From NCBI GenBank assembly GCA_903857665.1, contig CAIOFV010000105.1, forward strand, positions 124,001 to 188,000: a stretch of 64,000 nt of DNA, in the 5' to 3' direction. The notes beneath the pieces were generated by a model. The model was not told the origin of the DNA, did not search any database, and saw only the letters and a program-made list of their open reading frames with translations. Each line of letters opens with the position of its first letter. Within the stretch, counting starts at the first letter, position 1. The position numbers and the translations under genes are program-made. Below are positions 52,315 through 60,422 of this stretch, one piece after another. The DNA comes from an uncultured Myxococcales bacterium (GTDB taxonomy: Bacteria > Myxococcota_A > UBA9042 > DTJE01).

Positions 52315-53055
52315 ATGCGAAACATCCGGCTGATCATCCAGTTCGACGGCACCGACTTCAGCGGTTGGCAGTACCAGGACAACGCCCGGACCGTCCAGGG
52401 CGAACTGATCACCGCGTTGAAGGGCCTGACCGGCCAACACGTGACGCTGTACTCGTCCTCCAGGACGGACGCGGGCGTCCACGCAACGGCCATGCCCGTT
52501 TCGTTCCGCCTGGACACGACGCTGCCCCACCGGGCCTTCGTGATGGGGTTGAACTCGAAGCTGCCGCTGGACGTTCGCGTCCTGACGGCCGAGGACGTGG
52601 ACGCGGGCTTCCACGCCCGCTTCAGCAGCCTCGGCAAGACCTACCGGTACCGGATCCAGACGGGGTCGGTGGCGCTGCCCATGGATCGCCGCATCGCCTG
52701 GCACGTGCCGGTCCCGCCGGACCTCGAACGGATGCGCGAGGCGGCGGCGCTGATGATCGGCGAGCACGATTTTTCGGCCTTCCGCTCGTCCCAGTGCGAC
52801 GCGGCCTCGCCGATTCGCGCGCTGAGGCGGGTGGGCATCGAAACGGACCGCCCGGACTTGATCGCCGTGGAAGTCGAAGCCGGCGGCTTCCTGCGGAACA
52901 TGGTCCGCATCATCGTTGGCACCCTGGTCGACGTCGGGATCGGGCGACACCCTCCCACGTGGGTGACGGAGTTGCTGACCCACGGGGACCGGCGCAAGGG
53001 GGGTATCACCGCCCCGGCGAAGGGCCTGTTCCTGAAGCAGGTGTGGTACCCCTGA
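52315..53055 (+). CDS. truA: tRNA pseudouridine synthase A
   Basis: 246 residues. It makes pseudouridine at positions 38-40 of tRNA anticodon stems. The catalytic Asp is in SSRTDAGVHATAMP. IIQFDGTDFSGWQYQ at the start, KTYRYRI in the middle and FLRNMVRIIVGTLVDVG near the end are all typical. ATG 52315 lies 4 bases after the vWA gene stop, so it is probably cotranscribed. Normal length. Confidence 0.96.
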   Translation: MRNIRLIIQFDGTDFSGWQYQDNARTVQGELITALKGLTGQHVTLYSSSRTDAGVHATAMPVSFRLDTTLPHRAFVMGLNSKLPLDVRVLTAEDVDAGFHARFSSLGKTYRYRIQTGSVALPMDRRIAWHVPVPPDLERMREAAALMIGEHDFSAFRSSQCDAASPIRALRRVGIETDRPDLIAVEVEAGGFLRNMVRIIVGTLVDVGIGRHPPTWVTELLTHGDRRKGGITAPAKGLFLKQVWYP

Positions 53056-53070
53056 GGCCCGCAACAGGTT

Positions 53071-54603
53071 TCAGGAGCGGGCCCCCGAACGCCGCGAAAA
53101 GGCCCGAAGCAGGATCCGGCCGTCGTCCGGGCCGACCGCGCGGGTCGCTACCAGCACGACCAGGAACACCGCGATCGACATCCCCGTCCGCACCAGGCCC
53201 GGGGCCCCGTCCGGCAGCGCCGCCACGGCCAGCAGGCCCACCCCGGCCGACACCGCCGAGAACGCCGTCGTCCGCAGCCAGGGAGCGTTCCCGAAGGCCC
53301 CTGCCACCAGCGCTCCGGTGACGGCCGCCCCGACCGCGCCGGCCGCCAAGGTCGCCCAGGCCGCCGCCGCCATGGCCGCGTCGTCGCTGCCCGCCACCGC
53401 CAGTCCCGCCCCGAGCCCGCCGGCCAGCACTGCCACCGAAGCGCCCCCGCTCCACAACGGCGCCACCGGGCGGCCGGCCGACGCCAGGATCGCGTTGCCG
53501 ACGAACGTCAAGGCCAGCAGCGCGCCGGCCGCCAGCAGCGGCACCAGCACCGGGCCGCCCGCCGCGTATGCGGGCCCGAACAGCAACGCCAGCAACCCCT
53601 CGGGCGCGCCCCCGCAGAACGCCACGGCCGCCCACGAAAGGACCGCCGCCAGTCGCAATGCCCCGGTGGCCGCCGCCCCCGCCGCCGCCCGGTCCCCCGA
53701 ACTGGCCGCACGGGACACCCACGGGAACACCACGAACGTCAACGATATCACCGCCTGGTAGGGCAGCAGGGACACGTTCCGGGCGGCGCCGTAGACCCCC
53801 GCGACCGCCGACGCCGCGTCGGCCGCACCCTCGCCCCCGACCCGGCCCAGCGCCGCCTTGAGGGCCACGACGTCGGCCTGCAGCAGCAGGTTCAGCACCA
53901 GGGCATAGGCCGCCAGCGGGAGCAGGTAGCGCAGGAACTCCCGCGCCGTCGGCGCTCGCCCGCCGGAAGGCGCACCCGCCATCGCCACCCGGGAGACCGG
54001 TACCGCCAGCACGAGCACCAGCATGGCCGTGACCGCGAATCCTCCGAAGGCCCAGGTCGCGGACCCGGTCACCACGACCGCCGCCACCATCAATGCCGTC
54101 TTCAGCGTGGAAAAGACCACGTCCAGGCCCGCCTGCCGGCCGTAGTGCCGCGTGCCGTTCAGCAGCCCGATCAGCACGGTATAGAAGGCGTACGCCAGCA
54201 CGACGATCGAGGAAATCCGCAACGGCGCAGCAAGGGCCTCGTCCTTCAGGATCACCGACGCCACGAAGTCCGCGCCCAGGAACAGGGCCATGAAGAGGGG
54301 ACCGAAGACCGCCCCCTGGACCCCCAGGGCCGTCCGCCGAACGCCCCGCAGGTTCGCGCCGGACTCCGCCGAAAGGCGCGCCACGGCCTGCACCGAGGCA
54401 GTCACCACGACCATCGTGACCACGTTGAGGAGGCCGGACACGACCCGGAACCGCCCGAAGGCCGCCGCGTCGGGGAACAGGCGAGGGAAGGCCAGCGACG
54501 TGAACGTCGCCGTCACGAGGAACCAGATCTTGGCGCCGGTGATCAGCAGGAAGCCGCGTCCGGCCTCCCGGAGGTCGCCGGGCGATGCATCCAACGCGGC
54601 CAC
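53071..54603 (-). CDS. polysaccharide/lipid-linked sugar flippase (MOP superfamily)
   Basis: 510 residues with about 14 transmembrane helices, the MATE/Wzx/MurJ layout. The N-terminal ITGAKIWFLVTATFTSLAFPRLF and RFRVVSGLLNVVTMVVV resemble Wzx-like flippases more than drug exporters; YQAVISLTFVVFPWVSRAA lies in the middle. It probably moves an undecaprenyl-linked oligosaccharide across the inner membrane. The start is GTG at 54603, 7 bases after the upstream lipoprotein gene. No polymerase or other glycan operon genes adjoin it. Confidence 0.8.
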   Translation of the reverse strand: MAALDASPGDLREAGRGFLLITGAKIWFLVTATFTSLAFPRLFPDAAAFGRFRVVSGLLNVVTMVVVTASVQAVARLSAESGANLRGVRRTALGVQGAVFGPLFMALFLGADFVASVILKDEALAAPLRISSIVVLAYAFYTVLIGLLNGTRHYGRQAGLDVVFSTLKTALMVAAVVVTGSATWAFGGFAVTAMLVLVLAVPVSRVAMAGAPSGGRAPTAREFLRYLLPLAAYALVLNLLLQADVVALKAALGRVGGEGAADAASAVAGVYGAARNVSLLPYQAVISLTFVVFPWVSRAASSGDRAAAGAAATGALRLAAVLSWAAVAFCGGAPEGLLALLFGPAYAAGGPVLVPLLAAGALLALTFVGNAILASAGRPVAPLWSGGASVAVLAGGLGAGLAVAGSDDAAMAAAAWATLAAGAVGAAVTGALVAGAFGNAPWLRTTAFSAVSAGVGLLAVAALPDGAPGLVRTGMSIAVFLVVLVATRAVGPDDGRILLRAFSRRSGARS

Positions 54604-54610
54604 AGGATTC

Positions 54611-55999
54611 CTACTTGCGGTCTTCCTTGAAGCGGTCGGCCACGGCCTTGCGGTACGCCCGACCCGTTTCCGTCAGGTCCACCAGGATGGCGAACCGCAT
54701 CAGTTTCGCGTCGGACTCGTCCATCCGCTTCGCGGCCACGTCGGCGGCCACCTCGGAAACCATCTGCAGGCCTTCCTTCGCGTTGGTCGCCAGCACGCCC
54801 AACGTCATCTTCGTGCCCAGGACGGGCAGCAGGTTCACGCCCGAACGGACCAGCAGCGCCAGCAGGGCCCCCTTCGCCGGGTCCTCGGACGCCTTGGTGC
54901 AGATGACCCCCAGGGCCTGGTGGACGCGATTTCGGCTCTTCAACAGGTGCTCGATGACCGGCCCCGCCTCGGCACCCTTCGCGACCTTGAACAGCGTGGA
55001 CTTGCAGAAATCCACCATCGATTTCATCGGGTCCTCGGTGGCGTTCGGGTAGATGCCGTCGTCCTTCAGGCCGGCCATGACCCGGGGCATCGCCTCCACG
55101 CCCTTGACCACGACCAGGTAATTGGCGCCGCTCCACCGGTCGTCCGGCTCCTGGGACGCCATCATCCTGTCCAGCCGCGTCAGGATGCCTTCCAGGTCGC
55201 CCGCGCGGATTGCCGGGTCGTCCATCAGGCGCGCCGCCTCGTTGAACGCCGCCGCACGTACGTCCGATTCCTGCTTCGGGTCCAGGGACAGGTCCAGCAG
55301 GTACGTCGCGGCCCGCACGTCCTTGATCTTTCCGACCAGTTCCAGGTGCGGCAGGGGGATCGCCACGTCCGGCACGGCCTGCAGCCTCTTGAACGCCTCC
55401 AGGAGGCGGAGGTGCGCGGCCGGGTCCGGGATCGACAGGATGTACTGCGACATCCGGACCACGTCGAACCCGTGGCGGACCAGGATCGCTGCTCCCGCCG
55501 TTCCCGCGGCGCCGAGCGCCTGCATCTGCATGGGTTCGATGCGCGGCTCGACCTGCTTCTTCACGGCCTCGTCGGTCGAGTCCAGCGTCAGGCCCGCGAA
55601 AGCCCAGTCTGCGACCGTCTTCTGGATCGGGGCCTTCCGGGCGTCGGGCACGTAGGTCATGGCCCCCATCACCGCCTCCCGCAGGAGCGCGATGGACGCG
55701 GGCTCGCTGCCCGCCTTGACCAGCCGGTCGGCCAGGGCCGTCGCGGTCTTTTCGGCCAGGTCTTCCCGGTCCTTCGCCGAGTCGAGCATCCCGCGGATCT
55801 TCCCCGGGAACCCCGCCGCGGCCACGGCCACCAGAGCCTCGACGCGCTGGTCCATCGGGTTGTTCGGAGTCGAAACCCACACAGCGATTCGCTTCTGGCC
55901 GGCGTCGCTGGACGCGAACTTCTGGAAGTTGCCCGGACCGGGCTGGGTGCCGCAGGCGACCGCCGCCAGGGCCAGGACCGCCATATACAGACGGGACAT
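54611..55999 (-). CDS. lipoprotein with HEAT-like helical repeats
   Basis: 462 residues. The signal ends at ALAAVAC (lipid Cys16). The rest is almost wholly alpha-helical with HEAT/Armadillo-like pairs (for example IALLREAVMGAMTYVPDARK and HLRLLEAFKRLQAVPDVAI). No catalytic motif is visible. ATG 55999 follows GGAGG at a spacing of 6. Unknown function; probably a periplasmic scaffold. An 80-bp repeat lies about 70 bases upstream, beyond a TTGACA promoter. Confidence 0.75.
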   Translation of the reverse strand: MSRLYMAVLALAAVACGTQPGPGNFQKFASSDAGQKRIAVWVSTPNNPMDQRVEALVAVAAAGFPGKIRGMLDSAKDREDLAEKTATALADRLVKAGSEPASIALLREAVMGAMTYVPDARKAPIQKTVADWAFAGLTLDSTDEAVKKQVEPRIEPMQMQALGAAGTAGAAILVRHGFDVVRMSQYILSIPDPAAHLRLLEAFKRLQAVPDVAIPLPHLELVGKIKDVRAATYLLDLSLDPKQESDVRAAAFNEAARLMDDPAIRAGDLEGILTRLDRMMASQEPDDRWSGANYLVVVKGVEAMPRVMAGLKDDGIYPNATEDPMKSMVDFCKSTLFKVAKGAEAGPVIEHLLKSRNRVHQALGVICTKASEDPAKGALLALLVRSGVNLLPVLGTKMTLGVLATNAKEGLQMVSEVAADVAAKRMDESDAKLMRFAILVDLTETGRAYRKAVADRFKEDRK

Positions 56000-56028
56000 G
56001 CGCAGCCTCCGGTGGATGGGCCGACTTC

Positions 56029-56057
56029 TTGGTAGCACCCGCCCCCCCGGGTGTCAA
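56029..56057 (-). promoter_or_regulatory. candidate promoter of the HEAT-like lipoprotein gene
   Basis: Minus-strand TTGACA (56057-56052), a 17-base spacer and TACCAA (56034-56029). The -10 is weak. The hairpin repeat at 56071-56150 lies just upstream of this promoter, so in this copy the repeat would not be in the transcript of the lipoprotein gene. Confidence 0.4.
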
Positions 56058-56070
56058 CCGCGCGGCCTCG

Positions 56071-56150
56071 TTGGAGCAGCCCGAGGCGACTCCGGCTACG
56101 GCGAGAGATTGCTGCGCAATCCGCTCGCCTCCGCCTCCGTGCTCGGGCAG
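56071..56150 (+). repeat. 80-bp hairpin repeat, copy A
   Basis: Core GATTGC-TGC-GCAATC at 56107-56121, enclosed by GGCGAG/CTCGCC and by an outer GCCCGAG/CTCGGGC pairing, giving the most complete structure of the three copies. It lies in the 223-base divergent gap between the lipoprotein gene and the DUF167 gene. The rest of the gap shows only the promoter at 56029-56057. Confidence 0.7.
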
Positions 56151-56222
56151 CCCCAGCACGGGCTGCATGCCGCGAGAAACCGTGGTGTATCATGTGCCCG
56201 ACCCGCGTTCGGGGGAGACGCC

Positions 56223-56528
56223 GTGGAGGTCCTGTCCGAGCGGCCCGATGGCGTGGTGGCCGAGATCTCGGTACGGCCCCGGGCAGGGCGCTGCCGGGTC
56301 GCCGGCGTAACGGCAGGCCGCCTGCGGGTCGAGGTCACCGCCGCCCCCGAAGACGGCGCCGCGACCGAGCAGGCCCTGGCGACGCTGGCCTCCGCCGCGG
56401 GCCTCAAGTCGTCCTGCGCGGTCCTTCTGAAGGGCCGCCGGGAACGGCACAAGACGATCCTGTTGAAAGGCGCATCCCTGGCCGCCTGCCAGGCCGCGCT
56501 GATGCTCCTAGACCCGTCCGGGAGGTGA
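56223..56528 (+). CDS. DUF167 (YggU-like) protein
   Basis: 101 residues. RPRAGRCRVAGVTAGRLRVEV followed by AAPEDGAATEQALATLA and LLKGRRERHKTILLKG has the order of the DUF167 family (small alpha/beta domain, function unsettled). The start is GTG 56223 with GGGGGAG 5 bases upstream. Its stop is one base before the lnt start, so the two are cotranscribed and probably coupled. Confidence 0.85.
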   Translation: MEVLSERPDGVVAEISVRPRAGRCRVAGVTAGRLRVEVTAAPEDGAATEQALATLASAAGLKSSCAVLLKGRRERHKTILLKGASLAACQAALMLLDPSGR

Positions 56529-56529
56529 C

Positions 56530-59157
56530 ATGGCCGGCAAGCGACATGACGGCGACGACACGCCTGCGGCACGCAAGGCCCCGACGAAACCCTCCTCCCG
56601 GGGGTCCGGCAGGAAGGCCGGCAACGCCCCGCGAACCCACCTGGCCCTCGGGATCCCGCTGGCCGCGGTGTCCGGTTGCCTGGTGTTCCTGTCCTTCCCG
56701 ACCTTCGACCTCTTCCCGCTGCAGTGGTTCTCGCTGGTGCCCCTGCTGGTGGCGGTCCGGGGCCGCACCTTCCGGGGCGGCTTCGGGCTGGGCTTCGTCG
56801 CCGGGTTCGTCACGAACTTCGGCGGCTTCCACTGGATCGCTGACTTGCTGCAGAACTTCGGGCACATGGGGCTGGGACCGTCGTGGGCCCTTTCCGCGCT
56901 GATGGGCATGTACCAGGGCCTGGCGTTCGCGCTGGCGACCGGCCTGGCCGCGACCGTCACGTCCCGCTGGCGCGCCCTGCCGTGGGGGCTGGTGCTCCCG
57001 GTCTTCCTCACCGCCGTCGAGCACGTGGTGCCGTTCCTGTTCCCCTGGTACTTCGGGAACGGCCAGTTGCACTTCCCCCTGGTCATCCAGATCGTCGATA
57101 TCACGGGCATCGCGGGCCTGACCTTCCTGCTGGTGCTGTTCAACGGCGCCCTCGGCGAGATCCTGACGGCCCGCATGGACGGGCGCCGCTTCCCGTGGGT
57201 CACGGTCGCCCTCGCCACGTTGGCCGTGGCCGCCGACGTCGGGTATGGCGCCTGGCGCATCAAGCAGGTGGACGAAACCGTCGCCGCCGCTCCGAAATTC
57301 AAGGTCGGCGTGGTGGAAGCCGACGTCGGCATCTGGGAAAAGGAGGCGCGGGGCCCCGAGGGCGCGCCGATGCCCGTCGCCCAGCAGGTCCGCATGCTGT
57401 ACCGCAACCTGCTGCGGCACCAGATCCTGTCGGCCGAGCTCGAAAAGAACGACAAGCCCGACCTGATCGTCTGGCCCGAATCGTCCTACATGCCCCTGCG
57501 CGAAGTCCTGTGGCGCCGGTCCGACGACGTCGCGCTTGCGACGTCCGCCGACGGCCGCCTGTGGCGCGTGTCCGGGAGCGGCGTGAAGAAGGTCGAAGAG
57601 CCCGGGGCCTCCGAGGCGAAGGCGTCGGGCCTGCGGGGCGTGACGGCCGCGTCCGAGTCCCAGTTGCTGACAGTGGGCCCGCGCGGCGCTGCCTACGCCT
57701 TCGATGGCGCGGGCTGGAAGCGCGAACCGACCGGCACGGACCGGGACCTGCTGGCGGTGGCCTCCAGGCCCGACGGGTCGGCGACCCTGGCCGTAGGCGC
57801 CCAGGGAACGGCGACGTGGCGGTCCGGCGGAACCTGGAAGCCCGTGGACCTCGGCACCACCGCGACACTGCGCGGCGTGGCGTACGACGAGGACCGGGGG
57901 TTCGTGGTCTGCGGCGACGGCGGCTTCCTGGCCGCGTTCGACAAGCGTTCGATCAAGGCCCTGGCCGACCCGGGAGGCCCCGACCTGCTGGCCTGCTCCT
58001 GGTCGCCGAAGGGAGGCCTGGTGGCGGTCGGCCAGGACGGGACCGTGGTGCGCGTGTCCCGCAAGGGAACCGTGACCCGCGAGCAGCCGGTCACGACGCC
58101 CCTGCGCGGCGTGGCGTCCGGGGCCACGACCTGGGCGGTCGGCGACGACGGGACCGTCGTGTCCTGCCGCGACACCTGCCGGAAGGTCGCGAACCCGATC
58201 CGCAAGGACCTCCACGCGGTGGCGGGCGACGGCTCGGGCCGCGCGTGGGCGACGGGCAAGGGCGGCACGGTGGCGGCCCTCGCGGACGACCAGGTGAAGG
58301 CCCTCGCGGGCGGCGAGGGCGACCTTGCCGCGGTGGCGTCCCTGCCCTTCGACGAGGGCTACCCGCTGCCCCGCGACACCCGGCACCTGTACGTGTCGGA
58401 CGTGCCGCTGCCGGCGACCACGAACGACCCGGACCTGTACAAGGCCGTGGATGCCGACGACAAGACCCCCGAGGCCGATCGGAACGCCGCCCTCCGGGGC
58501 TTCCGGACGCCGTTGCTGTTCGGGGTGCTGGCCTCGGGCCCAGACGACCACGACCCCGAAAAGGTGCGGGACTACAACTCGTCCCTGCTGATCGACGGCG
58601 ACGGCAGGGTCCTCGGGAAGTACGACAAGAACTACCTGCTGTTGTTCGGGGAGTACCTCCCGCTCGCGGACACGTTCCCCTTCCTGCGGAAGTGGCTGCC
58701 CGAGGCCGGGGACTTCACGCCGGGGAACTCGGTGTCGGTACTGCCAGTGGGCCCGGCGCGGCTGGGCGTGCTGATCTGCTACGAGGGGATCATCCCCTCG
58801 TTCACCCGGAAGGTCGCCCTGAAGCAGCCGAACCTGCTGGTGAACCTGACCAACGACGCCTGGTTCGGCAAGACCGAGGAACCCTACCTGCACATGCAAC
58901 TGGCCGCGTTCCGGGCCGTCGAGCACCGCCGGTTCTTCATCCGCTCGACCAACACGGGCGTGTCGGTGGCTGTGGACCCGGTGGGCCGCATCCTGCACCA
59001 GACGTCCCTCGAGGGCGCCGAGTCGTTCGTGACCGAAACGGCCCTGCTGACGGAAGAAACGATCTATTGCCGGTACGGCGACCTGCTGGCGTGGGGCTGC
59101 TGCGTTCTCGGCGGCCTGCTGGCCGGCTTCGCGATGATCCTGCGGCGCAAGGGCTGA
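56530..59157 (+). CDS. lnt: apolipoprotein N-acyltransferase with seven-repeat propeller-like insertion
   Basis: 875 residues, about 360 more than a usual Lnt. The N-terminal half has the membrane helices (FPTFDLFPLQWFSLVPLLVA, GFHWIADLL, FPWYFGNGQLHFP). The nitrilase-fold catalytic triad is intact: Glu317 in IVWPESSYM, Lys700 in YDKNYLLLFGEYLP, and Cys750 in LICYEGIIP. Spacing from Lys to Cys (50) is normal, but Glu to Lys is 383 instead of about 70. The extra part (about residues 326-620) has seven repeats of about 40 residues, each with an Ala-Val-Gly-x-Asp-Gly-Thr-like turn, as in a seven-bladed propeller. Lnt N-acylates lipoproteins on the periplasmic side. One unbroken frame, so the insert is real unless misassembled. 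Confidence 0.93.
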   Translation: MAGKRHDGDDTPAARKAPTKPSSRGSGRKAGNAPRTHLALGIPLAAVSGCLVFLSFPTFDLFPLQWFSLVPLLVAVRGRTFRGGFGLGFVAGFVTNFGGFHWIADLLQNFGHMGLGPSWALSALMGMYQGLAFALATGLAATVTSRWRALPWGLVLPVFLTAVEHVVPFLFPWYFGNGQLHFPLVIQIVDITGIAGLTFLLVLFNGALGEILTARMDGRRFPWVTVALATLAVAADVGYGAWRIKQVDETVAAAPKFKVGVVEADVGIWEKEARGPEGAPMPVAQQVRMLYRNLLRHQILSAELEKNDKPDLIVWPESSYMPLREVLWRRSDDVALATSADGRLWRVSGSGVKKVEEPGASEAKASGLRGVTAASESQLLTVGPRGAAYAFDGAGWKREPTGTDRDLLAVASRPDGSATLAVGAQGTATWRSGGTWKPVDLGTTATLRGVAYDEDRGFVVCGDGGFLAAFDKRSIKALADPGGPDLLACSWSPKGGLVAVGQDGTVVRVSRKGTVTREQPVTTPLRGVASGATTWAVGDDGTVVSCRDTCRKVANPIRKDLHAVAGDGSGRAWATGKGGTVAALADDQVKALAGGEGDLAAVASLPFDEGYPLPRDTRHLYVSDVPLPATTNDPDLYKAVDADDKTPEADRNAALRGFRTPLLFGVLASGPDDHDPEKVRDYNSSLLIDGDGRVLGKYDKNYLLLFGEYLPLADTFPFLRKWLPEAGDFTPGNSVSVLPVGPARLGVLICYEGIIPSFTRKVALKQPNLLVNLTNDAWFGKTEEPYLHMQLAAFRAVEHRRFFIRSTNTGVSVAVDPVGRILHQTSLEGAESFVTETALLTEETIYCRYGDLLAWGCCVLGGLLAGFAMILRRKG

Positions 59158-59169
59158 TCGGCCGGACCC

Positions 59170-60240
59170 TCACCGGGCGCCCCCGGCCATCGACAGCAGG
59201 GCCAGGATCTTCCGGTTCGCCCGCGGGAACGCGTACCGGTGCAGATCGTCCGGGGATGCCCAGGCCCAGGCATCGGCCGCCCGCAGATGGGGATCGCCCG
59301 ACGCACCGACGCATTCGAAGGCGTGCATCACCACCCGGAAGTGGCTGTAGGCGTGGCGGACCAGGGCGACCGGGGCGCCCACCGCCACGTCCCAGCCGGT
59401 CTCCTCGCACATTTCGCGCTGCAGGGCCTCCGCCGGAGTCTCGCCCGCCTCGACCTTCCCGCCGGGGAACTCCCACATCCCGCCCAGCAACCCTTCGGGC
59501 GGCCGCCGCTGCACGAAGATGCGCCCGTCGTCGTCCCGCACGATGCCGACGGCAACGATCACCTCGGGGATGGCCTTTCTGGGCGCCCGCGCCGGAAGGT
59601 CCGCCGCGCTGCCCGCCGCCCGCGCCCGGCAGCCCACCGCGACCGGGCAGGCGTCGCACCGGGGCGCACCGGGCAGGCAGATCGTGGCTCCCAGTTCCAT
59701 CATGGCCTGGTTGTGCAGGCCGGGGTCGGGCGCCGCCTCGATCCACGCCTCGACGGCCTTCCACAGGCACCGCTCCACGGCCGGCTTGCGGGGATCCTCG
59801 CGCTCGTCGGCCAGGCGCACGGCCACCCGCCGCACGTTGCCGTCCAGCACCGGCAGGGCCGCCCCGCAGGCGATGGACAGGATCGCGTTGGCCGTGCTGC
59901 GCCCCAGGCCGGGCAGCGCCGCGGCAACGTCCGGGGAAGCGGGAAACCGTCCCCCGGCGGCGCCCGCCACGATCCCGGCGGCGCGGTGCAGGTTGCGGCA
60001 GCGGGCGTAGTACCCGAGCCCCTCCCACGCCCTCAGGGCCTCGTCCAGGGGGGCCGCCGCGAACGCCGCAGGGTCCGGGAACTGCCGCAGGAACCGGTGC
60101 CAGTAGGGGATGACCGTGTCGACCCGGGTCTGCTGCAGCATCACCTCGGACACCCAGATGGCCCAGGGGTCGCGGGTTTCCCGCCAGGGCAGCCGTCGGT
60201 GGTGCTCCTGGTACCAGGCCAGCAGGCGGGCGGGGTCCAT
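59170..60240 (-). CDS. mutY: A/G-specific adenine glycosylase
   Basis: 356 residues. It removes adenine mispaired with 8-oxoguanine. The HhH-GPD domain has RLPWRETRDPWAIWVSEVMLQQT (catalytic Glu) and VAAALPGLGRSTANAILSIA with catalytic Asp in PVLDGNVRRV. The [4Fe-4S] loop is C-x6-C-x2-C-x5-C in CLPGAPRCDACPVAVGC. A C-terminal Nudix-like domain (GGMWEFPGGKVEAGE, REMCEETGWD) recognises 8-oxoG. ATG 60240; longer open frame upstream ignored. Convergent with lnt, 12 bases apart. Confidence 0.96.
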   Translation of the reverse strand: MDPARLLAWYQEHHRRLPWRETRDPWAIWVSEVMLQQTRVDTVIPYWHRFLRQFPDPAAFAAAPLDEALRAWEGLGYYARCRNLHRAAGIVAGAAGGRFPASPDVAAALPGLGRSTANAILSIACGAALPVLDGNVRRVAVRLADEREDPRKPAVERCLWKAVEAWIEAAPDPGLHNQAMMELGATICLPGAPRCDACPVAVGCRARAAGSAADLPARAPRKAIPEVIVAVGIVRDDDGRIFVQRRPPEGLLGGMWEFPGGKVEAGETPAEALQREMCEETGWDVAVGAPVALVRHAYSHFRVVMHAFECVGASGDPHLRAADAWAWASPDDLHRYAFPRANRKILALLSMAGGAR

Positions 60241-60422
60241 CGAGGTCCATCGCAACCGAGGCGTGCAGTCTAGCGACCGGCAGGTCGGGGCGCCATCGAG
60301 CCGCGAAACGGCGAAACGATTCCGGGCGCTCCGGCGAGCGATGCGCAAGCCCGGGACCCCTCGTGACCTCCCGCCCGAGGCGGTACAATCCTTTCGACAC
60401 ATCGCCACCGGAGGCACCCACG

